Assembly: GCA_036365145.1 (NCBI GenBank)
Contig: JAEOAD010000005.1
Location: forward strand, 248,001 to 312,000
Direction of reading: 5' to 3'
Length of the DNA: 64,000 nucleotides
Source: Orientallactaga sibirica
Lineage: Eukaryota; Chordata; Mammalia; Rodentia; Dipodidae
Both the position numbers and the translations under genes were made by a program. Within the stretch, counting starts at the first letter, position 1. Each line of letters opens with the position of its first letter. Shown here one piece after another: positions 24,701-36,308 of the stretch. A model generated the notes under the pieces. It was given only the letters and a program-made list of their open reading frames with translations. It had not been told where the DNA came from and did no database searches.

Positions 24701-27700
24701 CGATCCTCCTACCTGTGCCTCCTAAGTGCTGGGATTAAAGGCATGTACCACCACATCTGGCTCTGTGTTTCTTCTTGAACCCTCTTTGATCAGGCTTCCA
24801 CAGCCAAATGCTTCATAACAACTGAGTTGGTGGAGATTACTTCTGCCTCTGGGTTAGCTGTGATGTTCAGTTTTCAGGCCTCACCTGACTTGACATGTCA
24901 GCAGCCTTCGACTCCATGGGGCAGTCCATGATCCCTGAAGTCTTTTGTGACTTGGTTTCCAGGTGCCTTATTTATTTGCTGGGTTTTCTTTTCCAGGTTC
25001 CAGGGAGGGGTTAGTTTCCTCCTCTTAAATGTGGGAGAACTCTGGGCTTAGTTACTGGCTCTCTGTATCTGTGTTCTTTCTTCCTGACCTCACCCAGCCT
25101 TTCAGCTTAAAATGCCATCTATATAACTGACACAGGAAGCTCTGTATCTGATTTTTTTATACTTATTTATATTTTTGCTGTGGTAGATGAGAATGATCCC
25201 TTGTATATGCTAGGCAGGTGCTCTGCCACTGAATCACACCCTGGCCCTGTATCTGATGTTACAGAACTACAGTGCTGGCCATGTTGCTCACTTAGAACCT
25301 TCTCCTGCCATCACCCTTAACATTCAGTTCTCTGACCTCTAAAAATCTTCCTTTATTGGTCACATGTAAGAGTATGTCTTTTTCTAATAGGGCAATCGCA
25401 GATGGTTGGGTTAGGAGCCAAATAGTAAGGACAGTAGTGAGTTCTGTAATTGGCCACAATACTCATCTTATTCATGAGAAGAGAGGCAAGCATCACATTT
25501 GTCATTGAAAAATAACACAATCCAGACATTGCGGTACACTTCTTAATATTAGCATTGGGGAGGTGGAGACAGGAGGATCAGGCATTCAAAGCTAGCCTCA
25601 GCTACAATAGGGAGTTTAGAAGATAACTGGGGCTACATGAGACTCTGTCTCAAATAAAATAAAAAATAGAAATAACCCTATGCAAAACCAGGGCTTGGGA
25701 TGTAGCTCAGCTGATAGTATGTTTGCCCAGCACTGTACAAACCAGGTATGATGATACCTTGTTATCCCAGCAATTGAGAGATGGATGTAGGAGGACCAGG
25801 AGATCAAAGTCATCTTTGGCTATATAGTAAGAGGATAAGTTGGGTTACACAAGTCTGTCTTAAAATAAAATAAAATTAATAAATAAAATTTAAAAGGCAT
25901 ATATTTAAAACCAAATTCCTTCTGCCAAACTTCTCCTTTCTTCTGCTTCCCCCACCTCAGTGAGTGGTTGTTCTATCAGTACAGTGGCTTGAGTCTTCTC
26001 TTTCTTTTATTATTACATACTTGTGATTGCCTTTAAAAAGTATTTAGAAGCCAGGTGTGTTGGCACATGCCTTTTATCCCAGCACTTGGGAGGCAGAGGT
26101 AGGAGGATCGCTGTAAGTTCAAGGCCACCCTGAAATTACACAGTGAATTCCAGGTCAGCCTGGGCCAGAGTGAGACCTTACCTGGAAAAACAAAAACAAA
26201 AACAAAAAGTATTTAGACACTCCCCACCCCCAATGACTGAGCTCTGCTCTCACAACACATAACCCACAACCCCATGGGGAATACCAGCAACCCCACTGAA
26301 ACAGGCCCTTAGCAGATTAGGAACAGAGAGGAGGGAAATGTTGGTACCAACACATGATGTGTTCATACAAAGTATATTTCTAATTTTAAAAAGAGTTACA
26401 GAATATTATGCAAAATCAGAGGAAATAGGGCAGGAACGATCTAGATCATTAAGAAGCCCATGAAAGGTGAGCTTAAAATCCAGGCAATTTTAACAATTAC
26501 AAAGAGAAAATGACAGACATAAGGAAATCCCTTAACCTGGTAGTACCAGGTATTTTTGAGATCTTGGGTTAAAGTCCCAGGGGCCTCTAAAAGAAAGAAG
26601 GGGAACTAAGATGATTTTAATCACTACAATTAAATCAGAAAGAATGCAGTTATTAGCTTCTGTCATAGTTTATTTAGACTTTGTGAGAGAGCTAAATATA
26701 TAAAGGTTCTTTATTTCCTGTTTATTATTTGTAATTAGTTAGGTAATTAAAAAATAAACAATAGTTTAAGAAGAAAAAAGTATTAACATTCTGATCTTTA
26801 CTCACTATACCTTCACCATTATAGGCAAAAAAACCCAGCAGAAATTCACAGAGTAAGTGCATAGTATAAGGTGTAACACTGTTCACTGAGCACCAAGCTC
26901 TCTTGCCCATCAGCTGGGAAAAAAGGTTCCAAAGAATGATGACACCCCAGTGTTTCAAGCATGGGAGAAACAGGCATCCTCACACAGGAAGTGCAAAACT
27001 GGGACAGGACTCTGTGGGCAGGGGTGCCTTTGGGGTGTGGTGGTAAGAGCCCTCTCTGGCCTATCTGGTAGTCCCTTTCTTGGACCTGGGGAAGAAGCTG
27101 AGTGTGCCCCAGGACCTGATGCTAGAGGAGCTGTCACTGCGCAACAACCGTGGATCCCTCCTCTTCCAGAAGAGGCAGCGACGGGTGCAAAAGTTTACCT
27201 TTGAGCTTTCCAACAGCCAGCAGGGGGTGAGTACACCTCCAGTCTTATTTTGGGGAAAGGGCTAGGAGAGCAGACTGAGGTCCTCTAGTCCCCCAGGGGG
27301 AGTCCCTCTGTTCCAGCTGGGGAGACTATGATAAAAATTGGGCTTGCCTCAAAAAAACAAAACTGGAGGGCAATTTTATTAGTGCTTGAGAGAAAAACCA
27401 TGGAGAAAGAAAGCTTTATAGCTGGGCCACTGCTGGGAGAAGGGAAATGGATATTAGGAAGAGAGAAAGCCATGCCCAGGAAGCAGGCAGGCTCAACAAT
27501 GGAGGTCATGCCACATCTGGAGTTCATTTGCAGTGGCAGGAGGCCCCTGTGTGCCCATTCTTTCTCTCTCTGTCTCCCTCTGTCTGTCTCTAATAAATAA
27601 AGAAAAAGGAAAAAAAAATCCCAACAGAGCCAGAAGTGGTGGCACACTTCCAGCATTTTGGAGGTGGAGATAGGAGGATAGCTGTGAGTTTGAGGCTAGC

Positions 27701-29621
27701 CTGAGACTACATAGTGAATTCCAGGTTAGCCTGGGCTAGAGCAAGACCCTACCTCGAAAAAACAAAGCAAACAAAAAAACCCAACTCCTAACCCCCAGGG
27801 AACCAAAGAAGAAATAGGGAGAAGAGGAAAAGCTCTACTTTCTGAATAGGACTCAGCAGTGAGGAACCCCAAGGCACCATAAGGGAGGGTTCTGTGGATT
27901 TAAGAACATCACCTCATTAAGGGGTACTCCTTCCACATCCTTAGCGTGTCTTTAGGTGAAGGGTTCTCTTGGGACAGGCTCAGTTGGATTAACTATTAAG
28001 AGAGGGAACTACAATCTTACATTTTGAGTATCTTAGAATATCTTGTCTCCAAGGGCCAGAGGTAAAATTCAAGTATCAATCTTTCCATCAGGACGAGGTA
28101 GTGTCCCTCTGCAAAGCTGTGATAGACCTACCTCCTCCCTTTACCAGAGAAAGGGGAAGTGGGGCTCAAAGCTGATGATGAAAGAGGGGACTATCCCACT
28201 ACCTCCAAACCTGCTAATGCCCAAGTACCTCATCATCATTCCCACTTTATGGAGAAGGCAACTGAAGCCTGGGGAAGTATCTAACCCTGGTTAAATATTA
28301 CAACAGCAATGAATATTGATATTCCTCTGTCCTAGGCACTGGGAGTTTATCACTGTGAACTATGACAGCATTCTTCTAATTTCCCTGGAGATCTCCGAAT
28401 CTCCTCCCAACCCACTCCTCATCCCTTTCTCTCAGGTGTTAGAATACCACAGCCCCTAGATTCTGGGCATTTCCAGGAATGTGATTTGGTGAGAGACACC
28501 CCAGGAGAAACTGGGGGAGAGGACATGGCCTTTGAGCACCTACCCCTTGTAATCAGGTTGCCAATAGCTGGAAAGAGAAGGCATATGGTTCCAAGTTCCA
28601 TGTGTTCCCAGCCTCGCCTGAGGGCCCTGGAGGTGTCCACTCAGCAACTTCCCCAAGTGAGCGAGTCCCAAGTCCCAGCACACTGGCACCAGGTAAGCAG
28701 CTGCCCTGGATCCTGGGACTAGGACTGGGGGGATGAAGAGCACACGTGTGAAAGCTTGGGGCAAGAAGAACACACGTGCATGCACGCATGAATACACACA
28801 TATATAAACATACATACATACATACATACATGCATACAACCTACCCCAGAACCCAAAGTTCAGTCACCCAATGTGCACAAAGTCATATATAGAGTCTATG
28901 CACAGGCTCTGATGTTCCTAGTGTCTGGAGATGGGGAAGGCTCCCCTTTACATATTTGGCATCCCATCTCACCACTCTTCTCTCTTGACTCACGTCTTGT
29001 TCCTCATCCTCGCTTCCAAGGAGGGGAAGAGTTGGAGTGCCCACTGGCTTTGGCCTGTCTTCCATGTCACTTTGTCCCCAGGTTATGCTGAGCCGCTGAA
29101 GGACATCCCTCCTGAGAAGTTCAATCACACAGCCATTCCCAAGGGCTACCAGTGCCCGTGGCAGGAGTTCATCAGCCACGGAGACTATGCAAGCAATGGT
29201 CAAAGTTACATCCCCAGCCTCCGCAACTTCCGGAACTTCAACAAGTAAGCCGGCTGGATCCTGTGGGCAGTGTGGAGAGGTCCTTGTCTGATTTTCTTTT
29301 CTTTAAAAATTTATTTATTTGAGAGAATGAGTATGGGCGTGCCAGGGCTTCCTGCAGCTGCAAAGGAACTCCAGACACATGTGCCACCTTGTGCATGTAG
29401 CTTTACATGGGTACATCAAACTTTACATGGGTACTGGGGAACTGAACCCAGGCCGTGAGGCTTTGTCAGAAAGTGCCCTTAACCGCTAAGCCATCTTCTC
29501 CAGCACCCTTGTCTGCTTTTCTTGGGCACTTTCTGCACTGCAGCTCTAGCCCCAGCACATTGTGGTTATTTACAGAGATCTTTCTAGAACAATGCCTCAC
29601 ACTTGTGAGGTGCTCTATAAA

Positions 29622-29665
<44 letters not shown>

Positions 29666-31578
29666 AGCCACACCTCCACAACAGTGTGGGGCAGACACCA
29701 GATTCCCTTCACTTTGCAAATGAAAAGGCCAAACTTGGATATGAACAGCCTGCTCAAAGTCACAAAACAAGGTGGAAGACCAGCCATCCAGCTTCCAGTT
29801 GGAGGCTCAGGGAGCATCCTCCCACTCATCTCATGCCTCACTGGCGGCTGAGTCATATTCCCAGCAGCAGGAGGGTTTAAGGGAAGCCTCTTCTGGGCCA
29901 GAGGGAGCAATTGAGGCATAGAGAGAGGAACAGCACTATTGGGGGGGCCACACAGGGTTCAGCTAGGGCCCTGGGCTTCTAGTCAAGAGCCAGAGTGTGA
30001 GGTCTTCTGGGTTTAGACACTGCCCACCCAAGCTGTTTCCCAGGAGCCAGGCTGTTGCTGCAAAAGCTGGGTGTCTGGGCCCCAGTACTGTCCTGGCTTA
30101 GCCAAGGTTTGCCTTTCTAACCCAGAGGTGAACCCACTCTTTCCATTAGTTCTTGTTGCAAGGAGATACTACACAATTCCTGTTTGGTATACATACATAC
30201 GGTTTTGTATATTCCTTAAAATAAAAACAAAATACGGGCTGGGGACAAGTCATTGATAGAGAACTTGCCTAGCATACTCAAGGCCCCATGTTCTCTTTGA
30301 AAATATATTAGTCAGCCGGGCGTGGTGGCGCATGCCTTTAATCCCAGTACTTGGGAGGCAGAGGTAGGAGGATCGCCAAGAGTTCGAGGCCACCCTGAGA
30401 CTATATAGTTAATTCCAGGTCAGCCTGGACCAGAGTGAGACCTTACCTTGCAAAAACAAAACAAAATAAAACAAAAATCAAACAAACAAAAAAAGAAAAT
30501 ATATTAGTCAACTGCAAAAAAAAAAAAAAAAAAAGGCAGGATCTTTTTGTTCACTGTCTTCCAATATCAGCTTCCTTTGCAGTAGTGACAAGGTTGTCAG
30601 CATGACCTGTATATTTTCAGAACAATTGTTCAGGTAGCAACTTACATAGAAGGCATGCAACATTTTGTGTTTCAATCCTTTGCATTTCATTCTGTAACTT
30701 TTTTTCCATTTAACATTGCACCTTTCAAATACACCATACTAATACATATAATTTATTTCCTGTCCCTTAAGCTATTGTATGGTGTTTTGTCGTGTGCTGT
30801 AGCATCTTTGGCTTGTCCATTTCTCTGCCAGTGGGTATCGGGGCTGCTTCTGGCTTGTCACTAATGCCCTACTCTCCTGCCTCTTCATGCATATGTGTAC
30901 ACATGAGCCTCCCTCAGCCATATGCTTACAGATGGAGTTGCTGGGTGACCAAACTCACACATTTTCAGGTTAAAAAAGATCTTGCCAAATTGTCCTCTCA
31001 TTTCCTCTAGTCATCAAATAACCAGTGAAACTTTTGCATTCCTACTGCAGATTCTTACTGCTTGTTCCAGTCCTCGCTCTGCTCTCCAGTTGTGGGTATT
31101 TCTTGTAATGGGTATTTTTTGTAAGGAGAAGTGACAAGAGGAAAGAAAACCCCTTCTTCCAATGTTGCTCTTTTCTGGAGCTGACTGGAACCTAGAAGGT
31201 TGCTAGGACAGGACAGCTCTGACTCTGGAAACTTCACTCCTCCAGATTTGGAAAGAGCAGAACTAGAGGGACTTGTTAATGATAGTACAGCCTTTTGCTG
31301 CTTAGAAGGGGAAAGTGAGACCCTAAAAGAGGCAAGGAGGGGCCATGTGTGTATATGTCAATGTTCTGCCACCCACCCCCTCACAGCCCTCTTCTGTCAT
31401 CTTTTCCAGGACTCCTGTACCATTTGGAGGACCCCTTTTCGGGGCGACCATTGCCCAGGCAGGCACTCCTTTTGTCCTGGAGCCCTTCAGTGGCTTGGAA
31501 CTTCTCCGCCTCAGACCCAGTTTCAACAGGGTTGCTCAGGGATGGGTCCGCAAGCTCCCAGAGTCAGAGGAGCTATAG
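15707..31578 (+). CDS. MYOZ3: Myozenin-3 (calsarcin-3, FATZ-3)
   Basis: Z-disc adaptor of fast skeletal muscle. The myozenin family binds alpha-actinin, filamin C, telethonin and calcineurin. Coding exons: 15707-15767, 27072-27226, 28557-28692, 29082-29244, 31410-31578. They join in phase (61+155+136+163+169 = 684 nt) into 227 residues. The start [10 protein letters not shown] follows an acceptor at 15705. The conserved N-terminal block [14 protein letters not shown], the C-terminal block [20 protein letters not shown] and the PDZ-ligand end ESEEL are present. The last matches the C-terminal motif shared by FATZ, myotilin and palladin families that binds ZASP/Enigma PDZ domains. The protein is shorter than human (about 251 aa) because one short exon after the second coding exon was not found. 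Introns are SINE-rich. Confidence 0.93.
17003..17403 (-). mobile_element. MaLR-type LTR
   Basis: Begins TGTTGTAGTC and ends ACTACCACA. On the minus strand it starts TGTGGTAGTTTGAATGCATG, the usual MaLR LTR start. It lies in MYOZ3 intron 1 (coding numbering). Confidence 0.7.
17813..18132 (+). mobile_element. Two tandem B1-like SINEs
   Basis: Forward copies at 17813-17968 and 17979-18132, each with an A-rich tail, head to tail. Confidence 0.85.
18220..18953 (-). mobile_element. MaLR-type LTR interrupted by a solo LTR
   Basis: The outer element spans 18220 to about 18486 and 18873-18953. The antisense strand shows TGTTGCAGTCAGGTTCACAT at the left and ATCAATCCACCACA at the right. Its two halves rejoin cleanly when the inner LTR is removed. 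Confidence 0.75.
18490..18872 (-). mobile_element. Solo ERV LTR (class II-like)
   Basis: On the minus strand it begins TGTATGGCAC and ends CCCCAACA (TG...CA). An AATAAA lies in CCTTGAATAAACTAG (minus strand of about 18628-18642), followed by a CT-rich U5-like part. Flanks share TTAA with two mismatches in a 6-bp window. No internal retroviral sequence is present. Confidence 0.65.
19335..21440 (-). mobile_element. L1/HAL1-like 5' part with ORF1, antisense
   Basis: Minus-strand reading gives L1 ORF1 pieces: a coiled-coil-like segment ([20 protein letters not shown], plus about 20130-20190) and [20 protein letters not shown] further downstream (about 20009-20068). A 5' UTR-like region lies at about 20700-21440. 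No ORF2 sequence follows ORF1. A DIP-like SINE (20305-20535) is inserted. The copy is inactive, with stops and a SINE. Confidence 0.65.
20305..20535 (-). mobile_element. DIP-like SINE inside the L1/HAL1-like copy
   Basis: Reverse copy from TTTTTTATTATTTATTTATT to AACCATCTCTCCAGGCCC, splitting ORF1. Confidence 0.8.
21999..22225 (-). mobile_element. B1-like SINE and B1-related fragment
   Basis: Reverse B1-like 21999-22135, then a second partial copy to 22225 (GGGATCTCATGTAACTGAGG). Confidence 0.7.
22739..22899 (-). mobile_element. B1-like SINE
   Basis: Reverse copy with a long T run and GTGCTGGGATTAAAGGCATG. Confidence 0.85.
23182..23566 (+). mobile_element. B1-like then DIP-like SINE, forward
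   Basis: B1-like 23182-23330 with A-rich tail, followed immediately by a complete DIP-like element 23332-23566 (GGCTGGAGAGATGGTTTAGC to AATAAATAAATAAAAATAAA). Confidence 0.85.
23668..24763 (-). mobile_element. Cluster of five reverse SINEs
   Basis: DIP-like 23668-23863, then B1-like 23864-24014, 24026-24180, 24238-24393 and 24600-24763, all on the minus strand. They lie in the large MYOZ3 intron. Confidence 0.85.
25510..25890 (+). mobile_element. Old B1-like and ID-B1 (B4-like) SINEs
   Basis: Decayed B1-like 25510-25660; then 25688-25890 opens with an ID-like head (GGGCTTGGGATGTAGCTCAG) and continues as B1-like. Confidence 0.55.
26050..26206 (+). mobile_element. B1-like SINE
   Basis: Forward copy with CAAAAACAAAAACAAAAA tail. 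Confidence 0.85.
27072..27226 (+). CDS. MYOZ3: MYOZ3 second coding exon (conserved N-terminal block)
   Basis: The acceptor CTGGTAG ends at 27071 and the donor GGG|GTGAGT starts at 27227. It encodes residues 21-72, including [20 protein letters not shown] and KFTFEL, the most conserved block of the myozenins. The exon ends in phase 0. Confidence 0.95.
27510..27779 (+). mobile_element. DIP-like 3' fragment and B1-like SINE
   Basis: 5'-truncated DIP-like 27510-27620 (CATCTGGAGTTCATTTGCAG) followed by forward B1-like 27628-27779, between the second and third recognised MYOZ3 exons. Confidence 0.75.
28557..28692 (+). CDS. MYOZ3: MYOZ3 variable middle coding exon
   Basis: The acceptor AATCAG ends at 28556 and the donor CAG|GTAAGC starts at 28693. 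It reads [20 protein letters not shown] and then a Pro/Ser-rich stretch ending SPSTLAPG. This aligns with the variable centre of human and mouse MYOZ3 (HIFPASP- and PSPSALAPG-like ends). An in-frame TGA 21-23 nt upstream of the acceptor shows the exon cannot extend further left in this frame. Confidence 0.85.
29082..29244 (+). CDS. MYOZ3: MYOZ3 coding exon ([14 protein letters not shown] block)
   Basis: The acceptor TTGTCCCCAG ends at 29081 and the donor AA|GTAAGC starts at 29245. It encodes [20 protein letters not shown], the CPWQEF motif and RNFRNFN, all conserved in myozenins. Confidence 0.95.
29301..29506 (-). mobile_element. DIP-like SINE
   Basis: Reverse copy in the last MYOZ3 intron, with a small internal duplication of CTTTACATGGGTAC. 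Confidence 0.8.
29625..29661. repeat. (GT)n microsatellite
   Basis: About 18 GT units in the last MYOZ3 intron. Confidence 0.95.
30236..30505 (+). mobile_element. ID-like and B1-like SINEs
   Basis: ID-like head 30236-30300 (GGGCTGGGGACAAGTCATTG), then B1-like 30315-30505. Confidence 0.75.
31410..31578 (+). CDS. MYOZ3: MYOZ3 last coding exon
   Basis: The acceptor CTTTTCCAG ends at 31409. The exon completes the split Lys and reads [10 protein letters not shown] through the block [20 protein letters not shown] to ESEEL and TAG at 31576-31578. Confidence 0.95.
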
Positions 31579-32629
31579 CTCCAGCCTGAATTCCCTAGTC
31601 TCAGGGCTCAGGGGCCATCTGGAGCCACAACTTGTTGACAGCACTTCACGGTTCACCTTTTTGACATTAGTTTGATTTTTGGAGACAAGGTCTCACATAG
31701 CTCAGACTGACTGCAACTCTCTGTAGCCAAGGATGACTCAGAACTCCTGATCATCCTTCCCCCACCTCCCTAGTGCTGGGATTAGAGTACCACCATACCT
31801 GTTTTATGTTTTCCCACATTCTGAGATATAGGTGGTCTTCATCTATTCATGTGCTCAGCATTTCTGAGGCCCTTGTTATGTGCTAGACATGGTGCTAGGC
31901 CTAGGTCTAGAGGAGGAAGCAATGGTGATACAAATCTAAAGCAGTAGTATGCTGATGGACAGCAGAGAGCAAAGTGCAATGGACAGAGGAAGGAGCCCCC
32001 AACCTGGGTTTGGGGTCGGAGTTCAGAAGCTTGTAAGAAGAATGAGAATGCACTGAGGAAAGAGGCGACAGGAGGGCATTTTGGCAAAGTGGACCAGCAT
32101 GTGCTAAAATATGGAATTGGGTGCAGGGATAAGGTGTTCTAGAGAAGGGAGAGTTGTGTTACGGATAGAGATAGGGCACTACTGAGGAAAAGAGGAGGGT
32201 TTGGTAATGGCCTTGTTGGTTACGATGTAGGGCATAGGAGCAATGCTGAGGGCCAGGAAGTCTATAATGGCTAAGATATGGAATAAGGGGGTGACTATGG
32301 GGAACAAAAGAGGAGGTCACAGTGGTGTATGGAGCAATCTAGAAGACAGGTACTTAGAAGGACTCCTCCTCCTCCAGTCTGAGCAGACCACGTAGCTCAA
32401 ACGATAAGGATGCTGATGAAGTGAAGTGGGGTGGCTGCTGCTTCTGAGTGTCTCCGTGCTAAGTTGGCAGTGGTACTCTCTACATCATCTTCCTAGTTTT
32501 CAATACAACCACAGAGAACAGTATTGTCCCTAAGTTACAGAATGGCTATCCTCACTCAAAAGAGGGAACTGAGTGGTTCAGGTGCAGAGTCAAACTGGAA
32601 GAATGAGAGCCCATTAAGGACTCCTGTCG

Positions 32630-32726
32630 GGTCTGGGGAGATGGCTCAGCTGTCAGTCACATGTTTGCAGCAGTAAAAGCCTGCTGGCCTGGATACCATT
32701 CCCCAGCCACCATGTAAAGCCACAAG

Positions 32727-32759
<33 letters not shown>
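32630..32759 (+). mobile_element. tRNA-derived SINE with 31-A tail
   Basis: GTCTGGGGAGATGGCTCAGC start, short body and a pure A run at 32729-32759, which suggests a fairly young insertion. Confidence 0.65.
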
Positions 32760-32762
<3 letters not shown>

Positions 32763-34147
32763 ACTCCTGTCAAAATGGGAATCTGTCTGATGAGGAGATA
32801 TCTCTTGACTGGCCAAGACAAGGCCCATGTACTCTGGAATCACTGAACACAGTGCCAGGCCTTGGAGTTTTGAAGTTAACAGGGGAGGCTGGGACATCCA
32901 ATGGCATGGAGTCTTTCTGGTTTGTTGAGTGCCATGAACTAGAACAAGTTATTTCACATGTCTGAGCCTCTGCCTCTTCTCTACCTGTAAGAAAAGCACA
33001 AGTATATAAGCCCTTTTTGTTGGGGACACAGTATAGGACACTCATGAGGGTCAGTGTTAGGTTTCTTGTGCCCTCTGTTCTTGGCTGGAATTGGTGTTTT
33101 AATAGCGGGTACAGCTTGGGAAGTTGGCTGCTGGGATGTGTGGTGGTCAGTCAACTGATGCCAGGAAGAAAGCACTTTATCACTGCAGGGTTCCCTTTGA
33201 CAGAAATCTTTGTCTCTGGGCTGGGTAGGGCAGTGGTTGTCTTATTCTTTTACACCCCTTCTGGGTTCCAAGGGACCAGCAACCTGAATCATGGGATTGC
33301 ATGCAATTGATGTATTCTCTTGGATTGAGGGCTGTTGTTTAAAGCCAGGTTTCCATAAACTGAAGACAAACCACAGAATTATCTGGAAAGTAGGCAGGGA
33401 CTTGGATTGCCTCAGCTTGATTCTGCAGGCACAGAAGAGAGCTTGGGTGTGGGGAAGGCTCCTGCATCCCAAAGTGGATTCTCATTCTTTCCTTCTGACA
33501 TTGTATTTGGTATTTTAAAAAAAGTGCTGTAAAATTAAAAAACAGACCCTCCTGTGCATATCTATATGCTTTTCTACTCTCCTGCATTGTTTCCCATTCC
33601 TACATACCAGCAGTAATCACCAGTTAACAGGTTGGTTTTTTAGAATTGCAAACTCCATTAACAGATACATGTACATGTAAATGGATGGTACATGGTGACA
33701 TCTTTAATGGAGCCATATTGTGTTTCATTCTTTCTTCAACAAGGAATATTTGGATCCTACAAAAGCAATTGTTAAACCTTTCATGTAATTTAGGGACCTA
33801 AAAAGTTGTTCCTAAAAGCCTCCTATTTTGTGTTTTTGTTCTTTATATAAACAATACATACAATCATACAGATACATCTCAGAAGCATGAGAAGCATGGG
33901 AAAGCAAGTAAATACATACATGATTACTGATGCAAATAAACGACATAAAACAGCGGTAACTCTGGGATGAGGGTTGTGTTTGTGAATGCCTCTGGGGTAA
34001 CTGGAAGTTCTTTGTTCTAGATTTGGTTGCTATATAAATGTTCACTTTAGAGTATTTTAGTTGTACAACTATGTTTTATACATTTTTCTGCATGTATTCT
34101 ACCAAAATCACTCTTTTTTTTTTTTTTTTTTAAAAAAAGCTAATGCT

Positions 34148-34312
34148 TGCCAGGCATGGTGGCACATGTCTTTAATCTCAGCACTCTGGGATGTCGAGGT
34201 AAGAAGATCACTATGAGTTTGAGGCCAGCCTAAGACTACAGAGCGAGTTCCAGATCAGCCTGGGCTAGAGCGAGACCCTACTTTGAACCCCCCCCCCCCC
34301 GCAAAAAAAAGG
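34148..34312 (+). mobile_element. B1-like SINE with C run
   Basis: Forward copy whose tail has become a run of about 14 C. Confidence 0.8.
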
Positions 34313-35199
34313 CTAATGCTCAAAGCACCACAAAAAATTTTAAAAGTTAGGGAACAGATTAACTCATTAGATGCTCCTGAAGAACTAGTGAACAAGTGCC
34401 CATAATGTATATCACAGAGCTAAACCGATGGACAAATATGAGAATGACACAAGGAAAAAGGAAATACTTAACACTGTTCATAGCGACCCTTTCCAGCAGT
34501 AATAAAAAACAAGGAGTACCAAGGTTAATCTTGTCAACTTGATGGATGGAGGGAAGCACACAGAAATGATGTTTCTGGGTATGACTGTTAGCTTCCCGAG
34601 AAGACTGGTGTGGGTCAGTGAGCGGAGTGAAGGCCTGCCTATAAATGTGGATGACACTGCCCAAGTGGCTAGGAACCTGGATGACTGAAAACAGGGAGGA
34701 AACTCACTTAACTCCTGCTAAGTGGTACATCCATCTCAGAAGTACATGCTTTGGATAAAAATGACATTCAAATGCATTTCAAGAAAAATTGCTGTTTTAC
34801 CCATTTCTTTTTACAATCAAGCTTGTATGAGGATGATGCCTAAAGACACCGTTTACCAGCCATTCCATATGCATTACCTCCTTTCAATCTCACTACCAAC
34901 TTCTGGCATACTGTTAAAAAAGTCTGGGCATTTTTACCATCATGGGATCAGCAGAAAGATAAAAATCAAGTTGGGTGTGGTGGCACAGGCTGGTCACCCC
35001 AGCATGGAGGAGGCTGAGGTGGGGGATTGTGAGCCAGGTTAGCCTGGGCTATATAGTGAGACTTTGTGCCAATAAATAAATATTAATCAAGTCTAAAGAT
35101 TAAACAAATTCACACATATAAAAGCTTGTTTATAATTTTCAGTGATCTCAAAAAGCTTAACTCCCAAAGGATAAGGAAAACAGAAATTCAGGAATATTT

Positions 35200-36177
35200 G
35201 TAAAATTGACCCGTTTTAATTGTTTAAAAACAAAAAATACATCAAATTTCCTTTACCATCTACAATTCAATTATATCCAAACCAGAGTCTCCTGACCAGA
35301 AGCAGGGAACTACAGCAAGAGCTGAAGACACATGGGGTGAATGCTGAAGACTGGAGTTCTAGCCATGAGCTGCAAGTCTTCCAATCAAACACGCCAGGGC
35401 TGTTCCTTTCAGTTTGTGGAAGCACGTGTTTCATAGACTTTATAAAACAATTTCATCTCAGACACGAGGTTTCATCAATGATACACAGCTCCATAAAACC
35501 TGATTCCCTCTGACAGGAATAAAAAGTAAATTGTTACTTTTGTCTTTTTCTGAAGGTGTACAGAAGTAAAACTTATCAGATTCATTTAGTAACAAAAGCA
35601 AAAAAAGTAAAAAGTAAAAAATAAATAGAATGTCTGGGCTGTGCTGGGTGTTGGTTTCTGCTTGTCGCTGAGGATGTGACTTCAAAGAAGTTAAATCACA
35701 CTTATGTGACTACAATGATTAGTACTAATTGTTTTTAGATGATAAAAAAAGAAAATACCAAATAGACATAAAAAAGGTCAAAAGCTGTTTTTTTTTTTTT
35801 AAAAACCACAGGTCAATTTTTGCCTCCTATTCCCCGAAATACAAAATGAACACAATGGGATGGTAACTCCATCAGAAATGTGAATTCACCCATCTGCTTG
35901 TTTCCCACACAAGGTTCAAGGGGAACAGACATTAGGTTTTCTTAGTAATATTATTTAGCAGTAACCAGAGGTGTTCAAGGCAGCTTATTTGAGGTCTACT
36001 GATCCTTTGAATAGATGTTGGGAAGCATGGCTGTGGTCCTCTGACTGCCAATGTCTGAACACATTCAGCTACCATGGAAACTACAAAGGAAGGAAAAATA
36101 CGTCTATTCCAAGATTCATTTACTGGGATTTTAGAATGCCCTTTTTTCACAGAACCCAAGTGGTGATGCTATCTATG
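35200..36177 (-). other. RBM22: Probable RBM22 3' UTR
   Basis: A SINE-free, AT-rich stretch follows the stop, in contrast to the repeats further left. The most plausible signal is the ATTAAA variant on the minus strand at 35220-35215; no AATAAA was found in this orientation. The end is approximate. Confidence 0.4.
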
Positions 36178-36308
36178 CTAGGGGCTGCTGTGTTTTCCGG
36201 CATGAGCTCCCATCCTCTGCGGGTCCTGGGAAGGATAGTGGATTGGTCCTGGAGCCCTCATGAAAGGAGGGGGTGGTCCCATAGGGTGGAACATGTGTGG
36301 CCCAAAGC
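36178..36308 (-). CDS. RBM22: RBM22 exon 11 (C-terminus, residues 378-420)
   Basis: The exon lies after TTTCTGTGCAG. It encodes [20 protein letters not shown] and ends [10 protein letters not shown] before TAG (36180-36178). Confidence 0.97.

Larger units (their letters stand above)
31579..35199. other. MYOZ3 3' UTR start and convergent intergenic region toward RBM22
   Basis: No clear AATAAA was found soon after the MYOZ3 stop, so its 3' end is not placed. A decayed B1-like SINE (about 31670-31802), a tRNA-derived SINE with a 31-A tail (32630-32759) and two further B1 copies (34148-34312, 34976-35085) lie here. The rest is AT-rich and without recognisable coding content. Confidence 0.5.
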
